DNA from: Melampsora larici-populina 98AG31
Lineage: Eukaryota > Basidiomycota > Pucciniomycetes > Pucciniales > Melampsoraceae
Assembly: GCF_000204055.1 (NCBI RefSeq)
Contig: NW_006768775.1
Span: forward strand, 1,581,532 to 1,645,531
Length of the DNA: 64,000 nt
Direction: 5' to 3'
The notes under the pieces are model-generated. The model searched no databases. It was given only the letters and a program-made list of their open reading frames with translations, and had not been told where the DNA came from. Within the stretch, counting starts at the first letter, position 1; each line of letters opens with the position of its first letter. Positions 11,305 to 23,400 of this stretch are shown here, piece by piece. A program made the translations under genes and the position numbers.

Positions 11305-11704
11305 TTGATTGAGTTTTTTTGGATGAGATTTATGAAAAGATAAGTTATCATATTTCAAAATCAAACCACTGTGGATCGTCCTGATCCACAGTGATTCATC
11401 GTAGCTAAATCACTCGTTACATCAATCCGTAGTGGATTTCATGCGTTTACCAATTTAGGTAAAACGCGCATGATTAAATCTTGCACTCAGGAACGCTAAA
11501 TCTACAATAAATCACGCCCACCATAGTGGGTGCTCTAAGCTACGTGTTGCTAAGGCGCTAAATTAGCTTAGTCAAGCCACTGTTGACCAGAACAATAGAG
11601 TTCAGTCTGAAAGTGATATAGTTTTGAGTTTTTGACTTCAAAAGTTAAATCTGGCCACAACAAAACTTTTCAAAAATCTGTCAGTAGATCTTACAACAGC
11701 TGTA

Positions 11705-12708
11705 TAATGTATCTGGCTTTGATAACTGATCCTAGGATGTTCTAGGGACACAAGGGTAAATTTTTGGTGAGTCTTTCACCACAGTTTGTCTTGAAAAGCA
11801 TCCTTTATTTCACACTGATTTCAACCTATGATGTAAGTAACCTGATTCTTCATTTGTCAATTGGATATTCCAACAGTAACTTATGTAACAAAGGCAAGAT
11901 AGAGGATGAGGGTAGTGATCAAATATATTAGATCCCCACTAATCTGGAAAGTCCATTTGATTTGAAGTCCTTGTGATTTCAAAGTCCAAAAGGATGCACC
12001 TTTATTCTGATATGTATGAAGAATACATCAAATCACCAAATCACCAATCACTCTGAGAAAAGATTATGATCAGTACACATGTGTATGCTTTTTTTGTTCA
12101 ACTTTTTTTGCACATGTCCAATTGTGTCATTCTTCCACAGCTTTATCTTGGGATGGCTTGGGTTAATAACATTGATTTGAATGAGTCAAGTCAACAGTGA
12201 GCCCATTCCCCTTAATGACACTCACTGACCCAAACCCCAGCCCTTCTACTTTCCACTTCTTCACTCAAATTAATCTTAAAAATGAATCAAAGAAATCATA
12301 ATCCTCACTTTCTCTCCCTTCAAGTTCACTTCCTTCTTTCAGAAAAAAATCAACTGAATAATACCATGAAAACCTTTACCTATTTTCTTTTGATTCCTCA
12401 TTGTGATCATCAATCAATCAATCAATAATTACACAACAAATAAATTCTTTGCAATTTCCTTCTTTCTTTCTTTCAACCACCATGACCCAGAAAAGAGTCT
12501 TCTCATAACCCATTCAATTCAACAAACCAAGACTTTCAAATTCTCTCAAGAACCAAAAAACAAAAACAAAAAATCAAATCAAATCAAATCAAATCAAAAC
12601 CACAATGACAATGACAACTCCTATATTTCGCTTGATCAAATCAAAAAAAAATCAAAAATAAAACAGCACAAAATTCATTTCAAACACATCTTACAAATCA
12701 TCCATAGA
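11705..12708. other. Intergenic; 3' flank of the 4E-T-like gene
   Basis: No gene seen. Contains AT-rich sequence and a (CAAAT)n-like microsatellite around 12565-12600. The open frame at 12403-12762 is low-complexity Asn/Lys/Ser translation and overlaps the 3' end of the minus-strand gene, so it is not supported. Confidence 0.5.
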
Positions 12709-15700
12709 TTAAACTCCATTACCACCATTTCCCATCCTACGATTTTGTCCTGCATTCAATAAACTCATTAAATCCATTTGACTACCTCCTCCTCCTCCAA
12801 CTCCTCCTACGCCAGAGTTTCCAAAATTACCTACAAATGATTGGGGTGGTGGTACAGTAGATTGTACGCCTACAAATTGTGATCGATTCAAATTCAACCC
12901 ATTTCGATTATTGCTTGTAGGGTTTTGAAATGATGGTGGTATGGGTGCAGGTGGTAAGATATGATGGGCTCCTTGACCAAACATAGCAGAAGGTGGTGGT
13001 GGTGGTGGATGATTAAAAAGATGATGTGGTGGTAAGGGTGGTGGTGGTGGTGGTAAAGGGGGTAATGCACCTGAATATCTACGTTGGTGCTCAAGATGAG
13101 GTGGTGGTGGTCCAGGATATTGAGCAAGTTGTGAGTTGAAATTCGAATTGATCGTGCGTAGATCCATTCTGGGTTGAACACCTCCTTGTTGATTGATCAA
13201 ATGAGGAGTAGTAGGTGAAAGTGGATTGATGGAATGATTTGGTGATAATCGTTGCTGTTGAAGTTGTCGTGCCAAGAATGCTAATTTTTGATTCTCAAGA
13301 TTGTTTCGGTCTCCATTAACAGTAGTGGGTTGAGGTAGATTCATAGTTGGTTGAAACGGATACATCTGTAACGGTGGTTCCATTCCACTACTTCCGATTT
13401 TGTTCTTGTTAAGATTCATCTGCTGTACTAGAGCATTCATTGATGCTTGTCCTGGTAGATGGTTCGTGAAAGAAGCAGGTGGCGGTGGTCCGAAAGGTTG
13501 AAGTTGATGATGTTGAAGTTGATGATCATGCGATAAAATTTCCTCCAATGATCTCATTTGATTCACAGGTGATGGAAGTTGAGAGGGGCGCTGAGAGATA
13601 TAGTTGTTATTTGCATTGATTCCGATCGAATGATTATGGCCAACACTGATCGGTCGACGATTGAATTCAGCTTCAGGTACTTGTTGTTTATTATACACAT
13701 TTTGAAGTCCACTACTGAAACCGGTGGGAGAAGTGATCGGTGGAGGTGAATTGAATTTGGATGATGGTAGATGTTGAGAGGTATATGCATTCAAATCCAT
13801 CATATGGTGTTGGGGTTGGCTACTCGTGGCGGAACCGGCTGCCGCTACATTTTTCATGGGCTGATACGGATAACTCTGACCATCCTGTAAAGAAGGATGC
13901 GTTGCAGGCTCGAGGGGTTGCTGGTGATTTAAAAGCAATCAGCATAAGGACACGAATTCATGAGAATCATTGGAAATCTCACCTGAGAGCTCATTTGCAA
14001 CATACTCAACACTCTTGCCATGTTTTCAGGATCAGCACTTGCACTGCGATGTAAAATGCTACGTTGGTCTTCATTTGGCAGGGAAGATCGACTTGCTGAA
14101 TGGTCAGATTGTTGAAGATGGAGAGGATTGTGCTGCGAAAGAGTAAGATCGAAGTGGGATGGAGCAGAGGGTGGGGGGTTTCCGAATCCTGGTCCATGCT
14201 CATTTTCATCTCTTTGATGAGTGGAGTTGTCAAAAAATTTTGCGAACCGACTGGCTCTAGGTTGCGAGGCAACGTCGTCATCGGCCGGCGCAGACGCAGC
14301 CGGTCCAGCAGTTGCATTATTGTTTTGGAGTAGTGACGCAAAGTGTGGGGTTTTAGCAGATGAGGCGATCAACGAGATTTGACTATCCACCGCGTTCTCT
14401 TCATGATCCGAGTCAGCGAGCTTGAGGTTCAGTGCATCGGGAAAATTACGAGAAGGCTGACGATGATCTGATCCATTGGCCTTTTTCGAATCAGGAGATA
14501 GATCCGAACTAGCTTGGGGAGGATTCGCAGCAGCAGCAGCAGCTTGTTTCTTCTTGGCATCCATAGCTTTCATCTCAGCTTTCCACGCTTGAATTGCATC
14601 TGTTTCACTTGTAGCTCCAAGACCTGCAGAAGGGTTTCGATCATTGGTTTGTCGAGACATTTCCCATTTGCCTTCACCCGAGTCCCAAAGTCCATCTTTG
14701 ACACGCTTGCCTTGCAGGGGCATCGAAGACACAAAGTTATCATTCATGGCATTCTCTTCATGAGCCGATGCGGGCCACTCATTAAGATTATAATCATCAT
14801 GTTTATCTTTATCGCGCGGTCGACTGCTGTTATAGCTCACCGACCGGCCCGGTGTGGGAGAAGGGCCTAGGTGTTTGTCGCGCTCTTTACCATATGTGTG
14901 ATTGTTTTCATTGAAGTCACGAATGTTTTCACGATGGTCACGCTCCTTGGTAGATGTACCATGATGATGATCGGATTGAAGCTTCTTATGGTTGGCATGA
15001 GAACCATTGGGTAGAGGTCTTCGCCAGTGTGGCTGTTGATGTTCATCAGCCTCATCTCGGTTGTTGACGGGAGATGTGCGATTGTTGCGATCCTTATCTC
15101 GTTCTCCGTCTCGTTTTGAATCGGTGGCATATCGATCCATCGTACGCCGAGCAGAAGACCTCGATTCGCTTGTGTTTCCATCTTCGGGAAGCAGACGATT
15201 GACAACTCGATCCTTTGAGTTATTGTTGTTACCAGGGTATGAATCCACCAGTCTTCGCCGGGGATTATCATCATTCGAATTGTCGGGTCTTCCTAGGTGA
15301 GGAGCAGAGTCCCGATCTATACCTCGCCGATTGAGTTTAGGACCATTATTTGAAGGATTTGTAGGTTGATGGAGATTGAGTCCCAGCGAGCCAGAATTTG
15401 CATTATCCTCGGATCCGAATTTACCGAAATTGGCAAAAGGATTCCTCGCAGGTGGCTGACCACGACCCATCATAGGTAAGAAGGAGACATTGAGAGGTGA
15501 GGTGATTGAAGAATGATTACCGTCTTCAGGTGATTGTAATGAATGAGGACGTGGAAAAGTAGATGGCAGAGATTGATTATGAGATGGAGTAGATTGATTT
15601 GGTTTGCTTGGTGGAGGATCAAATTCACTGGTCAAGGACAAGAAGGACAGGAGGATTAGCGTCACCATAAAATTGAGATAGGAGGAAGATGAAGTTTTGA

Positions 15701-16077
15701 GTAGAAACCGAACAAAAGAGTGATCGAAGGTGAGGTGATCGGATAAGGGGCAAACATACCCAAACCAGTCTATCAGAGGTTTTAGTGCCTCAGGCCTCAC
15801 ACAGAGTGGACTGTTGGCGAGTGCAAGTAAACGGCTTCGAGTGTAATGGATTGGAGCTTTCTGTTTAGGTGAAGTGATTGAGATTGGAGAACCGGGAGAT
15901 AAAGTGTATGAGGAAGAAGAAGATTGTTGTTCCATCTTTAAAGATGCGTAAGCTCTTGCAGCCGAAAGAAGAGCTATTTAGAGGCAAGCAAGATGATGAT
16001 TAGTCGAATGAAAGAAAAGCTTATGAGAAGATAGAAAGATGAGAATACGAACCTGCATCAGCCGAAGCAACGGACAT
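12709..16077 (-). CDS. eIF4E-binding protein of the 4E-T type
   Basis: Four exons: 16077-16053, 15973-15760, 15627-13983 and 13920-12709, joined by GT-AG introns that keep frame, giving 1,031 residues. The N-terminus MSVASADAALLSAARAYASL leads to HYTRSRLLALANSPL at about residue 55. It has the canonical YxxxxL-hydrophobic eIF4E-binding motif (Y-TRSR-L-L), followed by CVRPEALKPLIDWFG, as in 4E-T/EIF4ENIF1. Later come a charged, disordered, Arg/Ser/Asn-rich middle, KDGLWDSGEGKWEMSRQ, IQAWKAEMKAMDAKKKQ, SRFAKFFD, and a long Gln/Pro/His-rich C-terminus ending near LMSLLNAGQNRRMG. Known relatives bind eIF4E and P-body factors to repress translation and protect or store mRNA; that role is inferred here. 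Start choice: the short first exon is followed by an in-frame spliced extension. Family resemblance outside the motifs is weak because the protein is mostly disordered. Confidence 0.75.
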
Positions 16078-16424
16078 CGTATATGAATAGGAGAAGACAA
16101 AGATCTGAGATGATGATTAGAAAGACTATGATAAGTTGAGAAGATGAGTAGAGTATGAAGTCTGACTGAGTTTGGATCTATGTACTGGTTTTGTTGAGAT
16201 TGAAGTTGAGTGTCGAAGTTGAAGTTGAAGTGTTCTAGTTTCCTTCAAAGAGAAACAGAGAACCGCTGGAAGAGAACCTGATGGTAATCAAAGAAATTCA
16301 ATACATGATACATGTTACATGTACCATAATGACGAAGTTCATACAGATCAGCTGACTCTCATTTCACGGACGGTCAACAAACCACAACTTTCATTTTTCG
16401 CAAGCTCATTATCATCAGAACTCT
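16078..16424. other. Upstream region of the 4E-T-like gene
   Basis: No gene. Contains the probable promoter of the minus-strand gene and a GAAGTTGAAGTTGAAGT repeat near 16205-16230. Confidence 0.4.
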
Positions 16425-17290
16425 TTGCATCATCAAAACCCCTCGATATGTCCCCACCCCCTCAGATTGCTCTATAAACGTCCTCAGGACCGGGCAGAAG
16501 ACAATCAGCACGATCCCCCCGCGAAAAAGTCGACTCTTGTCCGTCCCCAAAACGATACTGATCGAATGATGAGCAATCTTACCTTCTTATGGGAAAAAGA
16601 CTCACGCCAAGACGATGCCCTCCTTCACAGCGTGATCAACATGATGTCGATTTTCATCGAGACGATCAAAGAGCTCCGCGAAGAAACTCACACCTTAAAA
16701 TCCAGACGTGAGGCCCCTCAGACACCCAGTCCCCAGGCCCCCTATCAACCACTACCTGTCAAGCCAAACGTCTAGACCAACCCTTATCCCAAACAGGCTC
16801 CTATGCCCACTCCCAAATCTCCTAAAAACACCAATATCAATAAATTCAAAGCTGCCACCCTGATCATTCACAAAACCCCTGCAACAGTTCCCTTCAAAGG
16901 AATGAGTAATATGGAAACTGTCCACAATATCAACATTGCCTTGATTTCAATCAAAGCTGAAGTGAATGGAACTCAGGTTATGGTACAAAGTGCATCCATG
17001 CTCGAGTCTGGCGATATTCTCATGAACATGGATAACAGTCTTATGATGAACTGGCTCCCAGAGAACAAACACTGCTGGACAAAACTCACACCCAGTCCTT
17101 TTTATTTATGTCCCTTCTGACCTCAAATCAAGAAAGAAGGCTTACCTGAAAGACTTTGCAAACAAAACAATCTTCCTCTTGATGCTATTCACTCAGTCAA
17201 ATGGCTCAAAAACTCTATAGATACAGGGAAGATGCACAGCACCATGATTGCTCCACAGATGCTCAAGCCAGGAAATCAGTCTCATTGCTT
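16425..17290 (+). pseudogene. LINE (Tad1-like) ORF1 relic
   Basis: Frames at 16425-16772 and 16803-17120, followed by a short frame-shifted stretch (NLPLDAIHSVKWLKNSI, about 17170-17225), line up as one decayed reading frame. The middle part (NINIALISIKAEVNGTQVMV, then SGDILMNMD, then NWLPENKHCWTKL) has the pattern of fungal Tad1-type LINE ORF1 proteins, which bind the element RNA. The tail (HSVKWLKN) fits the usual SVRWLK block. Several frame breaks and the lack of an endonuclease or reverse transcriptase downstream make it a relic. Confidence 0.5.
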
Positions 17291-19622
17291 AGCTTCTTTG
17301 GTTTCAGACTCTCTTCACCAAAGCAGGTCCCCACCTGTTTTTATACAGGTACACAACCCACAGCCATTGACCTAGAGGTAAATACAAGAGGTTTAGTGGA
17401 TCCTAATACCCTATATCTGTGGAGACCTAAGTGCTTAATTCTTTCAATTCCAGGATTATTTGCAAAACTTTGATCTCTGGAATGTTGATTGAATATTACA
17501 ATTTTGACTGTCTTACCAAAGCCTTTCCATGAAACTTTACCATTGCAATGGACAGATTATCTTCACAAACTCTGTGGTAAAATGTGTATATCTCTGTAAA
17601 AAGATGCAGGATTCCTAGCACATCCAATCTGAGGCATCTTTGTTGGCAGTGATAATGTGGGATGTGCTTTGTAACAAGGTGATTCTTTCCCGGATGGCAT
17701 GAAAACATAAGTAAGTCCATGTTCAGTTAAAAGAAGCACATCAATTCAGGATTGGCATGCAAGCTCTTCACTCCACCCATGTCAGAGCGATAGTGTGTTG
17801 CTACAACGCAACAGAACACTCCTCATTTCCATTGTGTGATGTATACTTCAAGCAAGCATTCTGGTCAAGTTTTTGGAGTTTCAGCAACAAAAATAGGTGT
17901 AGTCTCTTGACTCATCTGACTCTTGCACCTGAGCAGGTGAATCTTTATCACATTCCTAACGGAAACGTATACTTAGCTCATACGAACAGAAGGTGCCCTT
18001 CCAGAGATCAAATTTTTGGAAACGTCGCATTTGTGATTGTAAGACAAATTTGCATGAAACCAATAGCAATCATATTACCACTAAAGAATACGCCTTCGAT
18101 ATGCTCATCAAGCCATTATTCTAGGAAAGATGAATTGAAAGGCGATAGGTACAGATCATTGAATTAGTTCTCATGAAGAATAAAATATTTGTTATCTGAT
18201 CCAAAACTATCATTGTCTTTGGTAAAACCAAATTTTGCACATTTACTGAAGGGTGGTAAATTCGCTCCTTACCAATATTATAAAGGGATCGCCATGCTCT
18301 TTCATCAATCATTCATCGAACAGATTTTCACACATCATCACCCACGCAGGAGAGTAGTGTATTCGGCATTTGAGCCTCTTTAAATCCAGTAGGCTTGAGA
18401 TAGGTTGTTCCTGGAAGTGACATCCTGGATATTGATTGACCTGTGATATGATTCTAGGGAAGTTGAATTCATAAGTTTTTTCAACGATGAGACATGGATG
18501 TGCACATGAAAAGTCCCCTTGCTTCAAGACATGATCAGCGTAGGTGTTGCGTTTGTCGGTCCTTACGCTATCTTTTAGCAAGGTGATTGAGAAGATCTGC
18601 GTTGAACGTGATATTATCGTATGCCGTCCTAATGATGATCATCACAACCTCTGTCGCTATCAGTGCTAACTTGCAACAAACCATCTTCTGCATTTCTATC
18701 CTTCCATGCGCTCATTCTCAGCTTCTAAAACTTAATTTCTAACGACGGAACTCCAACAAGCGAGGTATAGGTGTTCGAAAGCTACCCATTGAATCCAACT
18801 TGGCAAAATCACTTGGACCAGCTTGAAAGTAAATCGACCGTCTACCAAGGAAAAGAGCTACTTGGTTCAATTTTTTTCAGTCAGTCGTTAAGCTTCTGCA
18901 TCTTCATTCAAAAACCGTAACACTAAACTAAAACCAAATTCATTATTTAACCTTAACTCCGTCATGACGTGCTTCTTTGATGATGATGATGATAATTACC
19001 AATGCTACTACAGTCAAAGAGAAATTGTTATACACCTAATTTGAGATCGTGAGCCAAAATCAAAGTCTTTTTTTTTGTATGAAATCATCAACCCAAACAA
19101 AAAACTAATATTTTACTTTTATATTCTCTCGAATCCTCGTCACCATAATTTTCTTTTCCTTCCCAACGATCATGATTATTTAAAAAAGTTCAACTTGAAT
19201 TACATCTTAGTACTCGATAATTCATTCGTACCTTCTTTCCAAAAAAACCAATAACTTATTATTTATCTTTAAAGTTATTTAATTTTTTTAGTATTTGGTG
19301 AAACACTTTTTTTTTCGTATTTATCGTGATATCTGGAAGCACAGGAAGCACTTCTTCTCATTTAACGCTGGCGTTAATCAATCAAAAACAATTCAACCTT
19401 CATTAAACATCTTCATTTGAAAGCTACATCAACACATTTCTCGACGATTTCTTCGTACCGTACAAGTCTTCTAAAGAATCCTACTCAACCACAAACCACC
19501 TAATAAAAAAACCCGTACGTTCGTCTTCATTTAATTTTCTTCAACCTTTCGTGAATCTAACCAACATTTTTGTTTGATCATCTTATATATTTTAAATCAT
19601 AACTCATTTCAAAGAAACCAAA
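17291..19622. other. Intergenic, no convincing gene
   Basis: Open frames such as 17757-18167 (plus) and 18309-18581 (minus) have no recognisable motifs or splice structure. From about 18900 the sequence becomes pyrimidine-rich and leads into the transcript of the small membrane protein at 19623, so it likely holds that promoter and 5' UTR. Confidence 0.4.
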
Positions 19623-20442
19623 ATGTCAGATATCGAAAAAGGAAAGATAGATGCAGTACCACCCACAAACCCAACTCCACCCAAACCTGAATTAACTGAA
19701 AAAGAAAAAATGAAAGAATCACATTTTTGGAGAAAGACTGCAATTTATGCTGGGTAAGTAAAACCTATTGAATACAGAGTAATTGATTACTTGATTTTTC
19801 TGAATACTCACGATTTGTTTAACTTTTCTTTTCTTTAGATTGGCTGCTTTTGTAGTTTTAGTAATTTGTAAGTCTTTCTTAACCTCTATGTACTTTTTTT
19901 TCTACATATGATCTCCTTCTTTCCAAAAAAAACGAAAACCGAACTACAAACTGATCTCTTCGCATTTGTCATACGGTGTTCTTTTCGACAGTTTTTTCTT
20001 CTTGTAAATTTCTTCCTACAGTCATTTCAAGACATTGTGCAAGATGATTGTTTTTCAAAGCAATCTTCTCCCCTCACCACGGGAATCGACAGAACCCCAT
20101 GATACTCTTCAAAACATATATATACATCATCTTTTGTACACGAATCTACAATATTAAAACTTTCACATTCTTTGGCCATCTTTCTTAATCAATTATAAAT
20201 TAAACTTTTACTTAGGGTCTTTGGTTTTCGTTTTTTTTCTCTATTTTACATTACTAGATTTTATATTAATCGTAAGGAAAGCATTTTTAGAATATATCAT
20301 CCGCTTGAAGCGTTTTATGAGCATTCAGATACATGATCAAAAGAGAGAGAGAGAGAACGATATCAGCGCAACAGATCCCCCAGTTGAATTACATAATCCA
20401 GAAGTTACGATCATCGGAGTTGAACAGGGCAATGTGGAGTGA
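19623..20442 (+). CDS. Small single-pass membrane protein (114 residues), unknown function
   Basis: Three exons: 19623-19753, 19839-19867 and 20258-20442, with GTAAGT donors and TTTAG/CTAG acceptors that keep frame. The protein has a Pro/Lys-rich N-terminal tail (MSDIEKGKIDAVPPTNPTPP), a HFWRKT basic edge, one membrane span (AGLAAFVVLVIYFILIV, residues about 43-59), a basic stretch (RKAFLEYIIRLKRFM) and an acidic C-terminus (PEVTIIGVEQGNVE). No signal peptide precedes the span, so it is probably an anchored protein with both tails charged. I do not recognise a family. The second intron (390 nt) is long for this genome; exon 2 alone supplies half the span, which supports the model. Confidence 0.6.
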
Positions 20443-20798
20443 CGGTGAGCAATTTTCTTAAACACAACTTTGAGAGAAAACATCAATCCTACCTCCAGAC
20501 TCAACAACCTATTTCACAACTGATTAGGCCATCAAATTCAATGTTTGATAGATTCCGAAACCGACCTTCATCTCACTGCTCTTTCTCTCTCTCAATAAGC
20601 CAAAGAATCAACTCAAAAATAAAAATAAAATCATAATACAAATCAACAAAGAACTTGCAAGACTTAGAAATACAACCAAAAACTGTACTAAACCATAACG
20701 ACAAGACCACCAAAACAAACTATCAAAACTGATAAAAAGGAACCATGCGATCTAAAGACACAAACTCCAAATCCAAAACTCTGAAATGAAATCAAGAC

Positions 20799-23325
20799 TT
20801 ATAACTTGGAAGATTCCACTATAGGATTCGAATTCATTAACAAAGCTTTAATATCTTCAGCAGCTTCTTGTAATGATTCTTTCAATCTTTTTCCATTTCC
20901 AGTAGTAGTCGTAATCGTAAATCTCATAGATTGATCATTTACTGCATAAGCAATTCCATAACCTTCTGATACCACTGAAGAACAAACCCAACACAAAGTA
21001 TCAAATCAATCCAAAGGAAATCTTTGAGAATTGGGTTTCAAAAAGAAAAAGAACTTACCAGGTCCATATCCTAGACCGTTGAAATATTCAGAAGGTAAAG
21101 TAGAAGTTGAAAAGATCCAAGTAGTCGATTTCTTGTAAGTTTCATCTTCAAATAACTTTGGCATTTTTTCTCCCGGTTTCAATAATAATCTTAATCCTAT
21201 AATTATTTTCATTTCAAAATATAAACAAAAACCGAGTCAGTTTATAGAAACGAGATAGTAAAAAGGGAAAAAAGCGGGAAAGAAAATGGTTTAAAAGGTA
21301 CCTAACAAATGACGATCAACTCCTTCTCCATTACTTGCCCAATTAGCATACCTTACATGAGATTTTTCAGCTTCTCTGAATTTCTGAATTTTTGTTTCTT
21401 GATCTACATCAAGATTGACCATAGCCTTACACCATTCTAAAGCTTCAATTGAACAAGCTCTAATGACTTCTGTTCTACCCATTTTGAACTTTCTAGTTTG
21501 AGCTGATTCATAAGTCACTGGAACACTTCCAAACAATTTATAATGTCCAAGTTGTAGTGTAAGTTGTGCAATCGCATCTGGTGAAGCTTTGAAGTATTTC
21601 TTAATTGTTTGTTTTCCAAATCCTACGTATTGTAAAACGTCCAACGTTTGAGCCGACATCAATTTTTGATGATTTTCAATCGCTTTAGAGATATTCTCCT
21701 TAGTACGTGTTGATATCTCAAAAGTAATAGGTTTCGGAGTCGGTAGATTAGAATCAGAGCTTGAACCAAGATCAATGGATTTGTTCTCAAGTCGAGATAA
21801 GATCCAATCATTCATAGTCGCTACAGGGGTTCCATCCATACAAGAATGTTCTGCATTGAAACCACTTTGTCCATTCTCACAAACGATGACTGTTCAGAGG
21901 GAATGGCAAGAATCAGTTTGCTGCATCAAAAGGGATTGATGAGATATGCAAACATACGTTGTTGCTTATCAAAGAATCTATTCTTTCCATCACCTGACCA
22001 GAGATTCCAACCAAGCTGACAAAGAACAGAATGTCAAAATGGTGGATAATGTGGTGTATAACTTGAGATGAGATGAAACTAACCTCGTCACGAGTGATAG
22101 GACTTGTATCATCTAAAGCCACACAGACAATAGCAGATTCAATACGTTCGAGTGATTTGATGTTTTGAGGGGATTGAATCAATTCTGATCTAGTCTGTTT
22201 AAAGTGTCAGAAATGATGAGAAAGTCAGACAAAATGGATCGGTGTTGATGAAAGTAAGAAAAGCAAACATCAGTCCACGTGTCACGATGATCAGATGTCA
22301 GGGCACCGATTGGATCAGGAGTCTCTTGATCGCCAGCGCTTTGAATCACTTTACGGAGTTGACTAGAACACAAGATCGATCTCCTTCAGCTTTGGTTGGT
22401 GAGAATTTAAATGAAAAGATAAAATATAACACACGCTTCGATTTCTTTAGCTGAGAGCCATTGTCCATCAGGTTTAACAAGATCGAATTCATAGAAACGG
22501 CCTTTACGAATGACAGCAATGTGTTGGTTTTGGTAAGGATCGAATTGTTTGGCCGTATCAGATGGTTTGTTTGGATACCTGACAGTATTGAATAACCATT
22601 TGTACGAGTTCATACACAATGGACCATTCCTTGTCTTTTCTGGTGGTAGTTGTTCACTTTTTCAAGTGTAGATGTTACATGTAGAACAGGAGTCAGCTTT
22701 GATGTCGAGATATATGGGATCATCACGGTGAGTTTGTACAAACTTACGTTAAGATCAAATCTCTGAAGAATAACATAGCTCTGATCAAATTGGAAGCTCG
22801 AGTGGGACCATCTTGAGATTTCGATTGAGGGGTTGATAAATGAGCAATATAATAAGACGAGAATGGAATAAGAGGATCTCTATAAGCCATATAAGCTAAA
22901 TCATTCCACCAATCGATTAACCAACTTTGAAGAGAAGGATCCTTTGATCTAGCAACCAATCTAGATTGAAGTTCATTGACTAATGGAGAAGATAAGAATT
23001 CTTTTAAAGCTGATTTAGTCTGTTTGTATTGAGGAGTTGGATTTGAATCTGAAGCAGTTTGACTATCTGGAGATTGAGACGAGACTATAGGTAAGATTGA
23101 GTGAAAGTATTTAGCAGCAGTTGATTGTAAATCTGGTACTGGTAGACTTGGTAAAGTAGATTGAGATTCAAAGGTGATCTTGGTTTTCGGTTGAGATGAG
23201 TTTGACATATTGTTGAGATGATGAAGAGTAGATGAGAATGATCGATGTTGATGATGATGACGATGGTTCCTGATGAGATGTTGATGAAGTTTAATTTGAT
23301 GAGTACTAAATGAGAAGAAAGACAT
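20799..23325 (-). CDS. CAT2: Carnitine O-acetyltransferase, mitochondrial/peroxisomal
   Basis: About eight exons. Exon 1 (23325-22748) has LPSLPVPDLQSTAAKYFHS and WWNDLAYMAYRDPLIPFSSYY, the family N-terminal block. Then come NSYKWLFNTVRYP and RKGRFYEFDL (22619-22430), a DWTDV-type stretch (22373-22270), ALDDTSPITRDE (22196-22084) and the catalytic-His block FNAEHSCMDGTP (His about 21860). A long exon (21839-21300) has VLQYVGFGKQTIKKYFKASPD, TYESAQTRKFKMGRTEVIR and NWASNGEGVDRHLLG. Last come STSTLPSEYF (21197-21060) and the end (20978-20799). The enzyme moves acetyl groups between CoA and carnitine. The C-terminus is SKL, a type 1 peroxisomal signal. The first Met (23325) begins MSFFSFSTHQIKLHQHLIRN, rich in basic and hydroxylated residues with no acids, like a mitochondrial presequence; a second Met at 23208 directly precedes the conserved enzyme. 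A further in-frame Met at 23400 is acidic after it and less likely. Confidence 0.88.
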
Positions 23326-23400
23326 TCTCAAGAGCTGGTTCTGGTTGTCATCTGGTTCGGATGGGTTGGTTCGCTTCTCCTTACCATCACTGACTTTCAT

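Larger units (their letters stand above)
8464..11535. mobile_element. PIF/Harbinger transposon, complete but decayed
   Basis: The terminal inverted repeats begin GAGCACCCACTATGG at 8464 and, reversed, at 11535, sharing GTGATTTAT(C/T)GTA and TTTAG further in. The target-site duplication is TAA (8461-8463 and 11536-11538): 3 bp, as in PIF/Harbinger. The 3,072-bp element has the two standard genes, convergently arranged: a Myb/SANT-like gene on plus and a DDE transposase on minus. Further palindromic blocks lie just inside both ends (CAGGTCCACTATGGACCTG near 8525-8545; a GATCCACAGTG pair near 11375-11395). It is inserted in the hAT subterminal repeat region. Confidence 0.9.
3450..11585 (-). mobile_element. 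hAT-superfamily transposon carrying two nested elements
   Basis: The terminal inverted repeat (TIR) starts CAACAGTGGCTCGCTAAG at 3450; the right end (about 11565-11585) is its near-perfect reverse complement. The seven bases ACCAGAA flank both ends (3443-3449 and 11586-11592); an eighth match needs an asymmetric end. GCTAAG/CTTAGC motifs are dense near both ends (3455-3680, 8330-8463, 11537-11575), as is usual for transposase-binding subterminal repeats. Inside are a decayed transposase (3736-8060), a CACTA-type MITE (7174-7988) and a Harbinger element (8464-11535). Without the guests it would be about 4.2 kb. Confidence 0.8.
3318..11704. mobile_element. Older MITE (about 250 bp) split into two arms by the hAT insertion
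   Basis: The left arm (3318-3449) and right arm (11593-11704) are inverted repeats. Each has a TA, a CAGC(C/T) start, a shared TTGTAAGATCTACTG block, an (A/T)AAATCT block and a GAGTTTTTGAC block. The arms meet exactly at the hAT target-site duplication ACCAGAA, so the hAT landed near the centre of a palindromic element. Only the arms, not the 8 kb between, belong to this MITE. Its end sequence resembles that of the intact MITE at 2758-3281. Confidence 0.6.

Noticed and set aside
13761..15300. Several plus- and minus-strand frames inside the 4E-T-like gene
   Set aside because: Shadows of the long minus-strand exons with low-complexity translations.
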